Shown piece after piece: positions 13,238 to 15,428 of a DNA stretch of 15,428 bases. Source of the DNA: JAPUDQ01 sp049644865 (GTDB lineage Bacteria > Patescibacteriota > Saccharimonadia > Saccharimonadales > Saccharimonadaceae); the NCBI GenBank assembly GCA_049644865.1, contig JBARSV010000028.1, positions 1-15,428 on the forward strand, written 5' to 3'. Both the position numbers and the translations under genes were made by a program. Under the pieces are notes generated by a model that saw only the letters and a program-made list of their open reading frames with translations, did no database searches and had not been told where the DNA came from. How positions within the stretch are numbered: the first letter of the stretch is position 1; the number at the start of each line of letters is the position of its first letter.

Positions 13238-14055
13238 ACCGCAACCCTCTCTGAGGCTGTAATGTCAAAAGCCGTCGCAATCGCCATCTGGCCACCACTT
13301 GCTTGCCCGCCAACACGTAAGAGTGAAAAATCAGAGGTATTTGGCGACTGGAAGCAAATATTAGCAGGCTTCATGACGCTATCTGGGGTAGCCAGTGTGA
13401 AATATCCGATAGGACCCACAAGATTGATAGCGCTGCCATTTGATAACCCGTTACTATAAAATGTGTAAGTGCGAATATTTCCTGTACGCGGAGATCTTAA
13501 CATAAGCAATGAATCGATGATAGTTGGCGATACAGGACAAGTGCCATACTGCTTTTCAGCGCTGGAAATAGCGAGCTGGGGGTCCTGGCAACTATAACCT
13601 ATTGAAACACCCCACGGCAATGTATCGGTCATTTGTAGTGACGGATCGGTTACAATCGTCGGATTATAGCTAGCAATAATCGTATCTTCACTCGCATTAG
13701 GATCTATATAGCTTGGTTCTTGGCCTACAACATACCGAGCAACAATAGAAGTAGCATTTCTTGGGAACAAGATAACCTTACCGAGTAAATAGCAGTTGCT
13801 TCGTCCAGCTACTACTAACGGCTCTGCGGAAAGGGCACAGCCAGTTGTATCCGCCCGGATGTTAACGCCATTTAATATGTCGCTGTAATGTTTTTGCACG
13901 ATACTCTGCGTTGAGCGAACGCTATCTTGAAAGCGAACTCGAGCAACAGAGCTACTGGTGCCAAGAAATACGATCAACGCCATAAGGGAAGATATCGCCA
14001 AAAACATTGTGACTTCAATGACTGTAAATCCACCCGTGAGACATGTCTGCTTCAT
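13225..14055 (-). CDS. FimT/GspH-like minor prepilin
   Basis: A 276-residue prepilin: MKQTCLTGG/FTVIEVTMFL, Gly9 at -1, Phe10 at +1, Glu14 at +5, hydrophobic to about residue 31. The C-terminal domain is larger than that of most FimT proteins and holds several Cys residues that may pair outside the cell. It heads the four minor-pilin genes and has its own extended -10 box 9 nt upstream; no clear Shine-Dalgarno is present. FimT, PilV, PilW, PilX order matches the minor-pilin operons that build the fibre-tip priming complex in other bacteria, which supports, but does not prove, the same job here. Confidence 0.78.
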   Translation of the reverse strand: MKQTCLTGGFTVIEVTMFLAISSLMALIVFLGTSSSVARVRFQDSVRSTQSIVQKHYSDILNGVNIRADTTGCALSAEPLVVAGRSNCYLLGKVILFPRNATSIVARYVVGQEPSYIDPNASEDTIIASYNPTIVTDPSLQMTDTLPWGVSIGYSCQDPQLAISSAEKQYGTCPVSPTIIDSLLMLRSPRTGNIRTYTFYSNGLSNGSAINLVGPIGYFTLATPDSVMKPANICFQSPNTSDFSLLRVGGQASGGQMAIATAFDITASERVAVCGG

Positions 14056-14064
14056 CTCTGTTAG

Positions 14065-14073
14065 ATTATAGCA
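14065..14073 (-). promoter_or_regulatory. Extended -10 promoter of the minor-pilin genes
   Basis: TGCTATAAT on the minus strand is a perfect extended -10. Transcription would start 2-3 nt before the ATG at 14055. The hairpin ATTGGG/CCCAAT lies just upstream, about where a -35 would be. This lets the four minor pilins be made apart from pilin and the peptidase. Confidence 0.6.
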
Positions 14074-14121
14074 TAAGAACTATTGGGAACGGCCCAATGG
14101 ACGTGGTAATAATAACTACGG

Positions 14122-14925
14122 CTACATTAGTAATAATAGGTACCACTCAATTATCACTGGTCCCCATAACAATGCTATCACCGTTGCGAGGATAAGGAAT
14201 GGTCCGAATGGAATATGGCTGGTGCGAGTTAGTTTGCCCACTAGCAGCCCGGGCAGCACAACGACCGTCCCCAGAAGATTTGCTATCAATAATGCTAATA
14301 AAGCACCTTGCCAGCCAAGCACGAGACCAATAAAAATGCCTAGTTTGACGTCACCTAAACCGACCCACTGACGATGTGAAACCACATACAATATGCCATA
14401 CAAGCCAGTTATTGGCAAGAGGCTAAGCAGTAGCTCGTTGGCAACAGCTAGCGGCGTGAGCTGACGCACAACAAACCACAAAGTAAGGCCATAGGCAATC
14501 CCAAGACCAATCAGTGGTACGACCAAACGATCAGGTAGTTCATACCAGTGTACATCATACACAAATAATGCCGCCAAAAGCACAACAGCCAGCAACCAAA
14601 AGGCTAGAAGCCACCACCCCGGCTGACCATAGGCTGTATACGGCCAGCTTAGATATGAGCCAACAAATGTTGCCGCAACCGAGAGTTCGACAAGAGGGTA
14701 TTGCCAGCTAATCTTGCGATAACAATAGCGACATCGGCCACGCAGCCATAGCCAGCTTAAAACTGGTATCAAATCATACCAAGCAAGAGTGTGGTGGCAG
14801 TTGGTGCACTCGCTGCGCTCGCTAACAAAATTCCGCTTCGTCTTCAAGCGCCAAACTAGGGCATTGACGAAGCTACCCAGTGAAAGCCCGCCGACAACCA
14901 GTAATAATATTATACTTATCTGCAT
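14122..14925 (-). CDS. pilD: Type IV prepilin leader peptidase / N-methyltransferase
   Basis: Cuts prepilin leaders after Gly and methylates the new N-terminus. At 267 residues it has all key parts: the N-terminal LGSFVNALVWRL (16-27), the zinc-binding pairs Cys40/Cys43 and Cys65/Cys68, LIPVLSW (52-58), the first catalytic Asp124 in VYDVHWYELPD and the second, Asp192, in GLGDVKL. About seven or eight helices follow the order of PilD/GspO. The ATG at 14925 lies one base after the pilin stop; a longer frame back to 15000 would run into the pilin gene. Its substrates are the pilin in front of it and the four minor prepilins behind. Confidence 0.95.
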   Translation of the reverse strand: MQISIILLLVVGGLSLGSFVNALVWRLKTKRNFVSERSECTNCHHTLAWYDLIPVLSWLWLRGRCRYCYRKISWQYPLVELSVAATFVGSYLSWPYTAYGQPGWWLLAFWLLAVVLLAALFVYDVHWYELPDRLVVPLIGLGIAYGLTLWFVVRQLTPLAVANELLLSLLPITGLYGILYVVSHRQWVGLGDVKLGIFIGLVLGWQGALLALLIANLLGTVVVLPGLLVGKLTRTSHIPFGPFLILATVIALLWGPVIIEWYLLLLM

Positions 14926-14926
14926 A

Positions 14927-15428
14927 TTACCGTGAGCTGCACGCTGTATCGCCACTTTCAAGCGCCATAACAACTGCATAGCTCCGACTGCCCGCGCCAA
15001 CGGTTGATGTCACACCGTTAGGATCGCAGACTTGCCCAAATCGAATCGAGATTGGATTATTGGTCGCGCTATAAACAGGAGCTGTCGTCGTCGCAGTCGT
15101 GTCAACAGTCACATTGTATTGGGTGCCATTACTTACAGCACTATAGTACGTGGTATTGCCTCTGGGGTCCTCGAAACGATCTGAAACTCGACTCGCACGT
15201 ACATTTATAAATACCCACTGCGCAGCGTTTGCACTCGTAATAGTCGGCAAAGAGCCTCCGTGATTCCCTATATAGTTTGATAATGCGGCGCTCAATCTAG
15301 TAACATCACTACGGCGTTGCGTGTCGCGCTGTGAACGCTGCAATGCAGGTACGGCGAGAAATACGATGAGGAAGATTAATGCTGCAATCGCCAGCACCAA
15401 GACTACCTCGATGATGGTGAAGCCGGTT
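14927..15428 (-). CDS. Type IV pilin, 5' end cut off by the window
   Basis: The frame runs off the right edge; its first visible residues are TGFTIIEVVLVLAIAAL, with Gly, Phe (+1) and Glu (+5) of the cleavage site, so only the short leader is missing. The mature protein is about 165 residues: a long hydrophobic helix continuing as QRSQRDTQRRSDVTRLSAAL, a short beta region, and a C-terminal Cys pair (C128 and C154 counted from the TTG at 15400) likely to form the D-loop. Small size and place before pilD suggest a major pilin. It is separated from pilD by a single base. Confidence 0.88.
   Translation of the reverse strand, partial: TGFTIIEVVLVLAIAALIFLIVFLAVPALQRSQRDTQRRSDVTRLSAALSNYIGNHGGSLPTITSANAAQWVFINVRASRVSDRFEDPRGNTTYYSAVSNGTQYNVTVDTTATTTAPVYSATNNPISIRFGQVCDPNGVTSTVGAGSRSYAVVMALESGDTACSSR

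Noticed and set aside
14926..15000. Longer start of the prepilin peptidase
   Set aside because: It would overlap the end of the pilin gene; the protein family begins with the MQISIILLL helix at 14925.

Overview
The window looks like a chromosomal piece from a Patescibacteria (CPR) bacterium, probably Saccharibacteria-like. That placement is an inference from several things seen together: a compact type IV pilus locus with several divergent minor pilins, a long-form nucleoside diphosphate kinase, small membrane proteins of no clear family, tRNA genes that encode their own CCA, and several genes whose start codon sits 6 nt after a -10 box with no Shine-Dalgarno. The standard bacterial code fits all intact genes.

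Layout. Positions 143-2137 (minus): a small three-helix membrane protein followed, with no gap, by a membrane family-2 glycosyltransferase. Positions 2164-3383: a noncoding island with tRNA-Gly(CCC), tRNA-Thr(CGT) and tRNA-Asp(GTC), a truncated second tRNA-Gly, three copies of the tRNA-Asp 3' end, and more than a dozen perfect or near-perfect hairpins. Positions 3384-4456: a complete IS481-like insertion sequence with 14-bp TIRs and a 5-bp target duplication (AATCA); its transposase has three in-frame stops and no frameshift. Positions 4517-6439 (plus): a secreted, membrane-anchored surface protein with a cohesin-like N-terminus. Positions 6448-8020 (minus): a PH-domain membrane protein overlapping a membrane-anchored SurA/parvulin-like protein. 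Positions 8113-8187: tRNA-Arg(CCT). Positions 8224-9679 (minus): uppP then ndk. Positions 9680-9836: a divergent intergenic region with a G-rich tandem repeat and a perfect 46-bp palindrome. Positions 9837-10778 (plus): a Xer-type tyrosine recombinase. Positions 10825-15428 (minus): a type IV pilus cluster, in order pilin (cut by the window edge), prepilin peptidase, then FimT-, PilV-, PilW- and PilX-like minor prepilins.

How it fits together. The pilus cluster makes a prepilin substrate, the peptidase that matures it, and four minor pilins that probably prime or decorate the fibre. The surface protein, the glycosyltransferase, UppP (lipid carrier recycling) and the parvulin-like protein all concern the cell envelope. 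The tRNA island is the most unusual stretch: duplicated tRNA 5' and 3' fragments flank segments of about 125-190 bp, as expected from repeated site-specific integration and decay at tRNA genes, or from spread of a tRNA-tail/hairpin module. No complete new defence or mobile system is visible; the strongest candidates for something undescribed are the tRNA-tail repeat array and the palindrome beside the recombinase.
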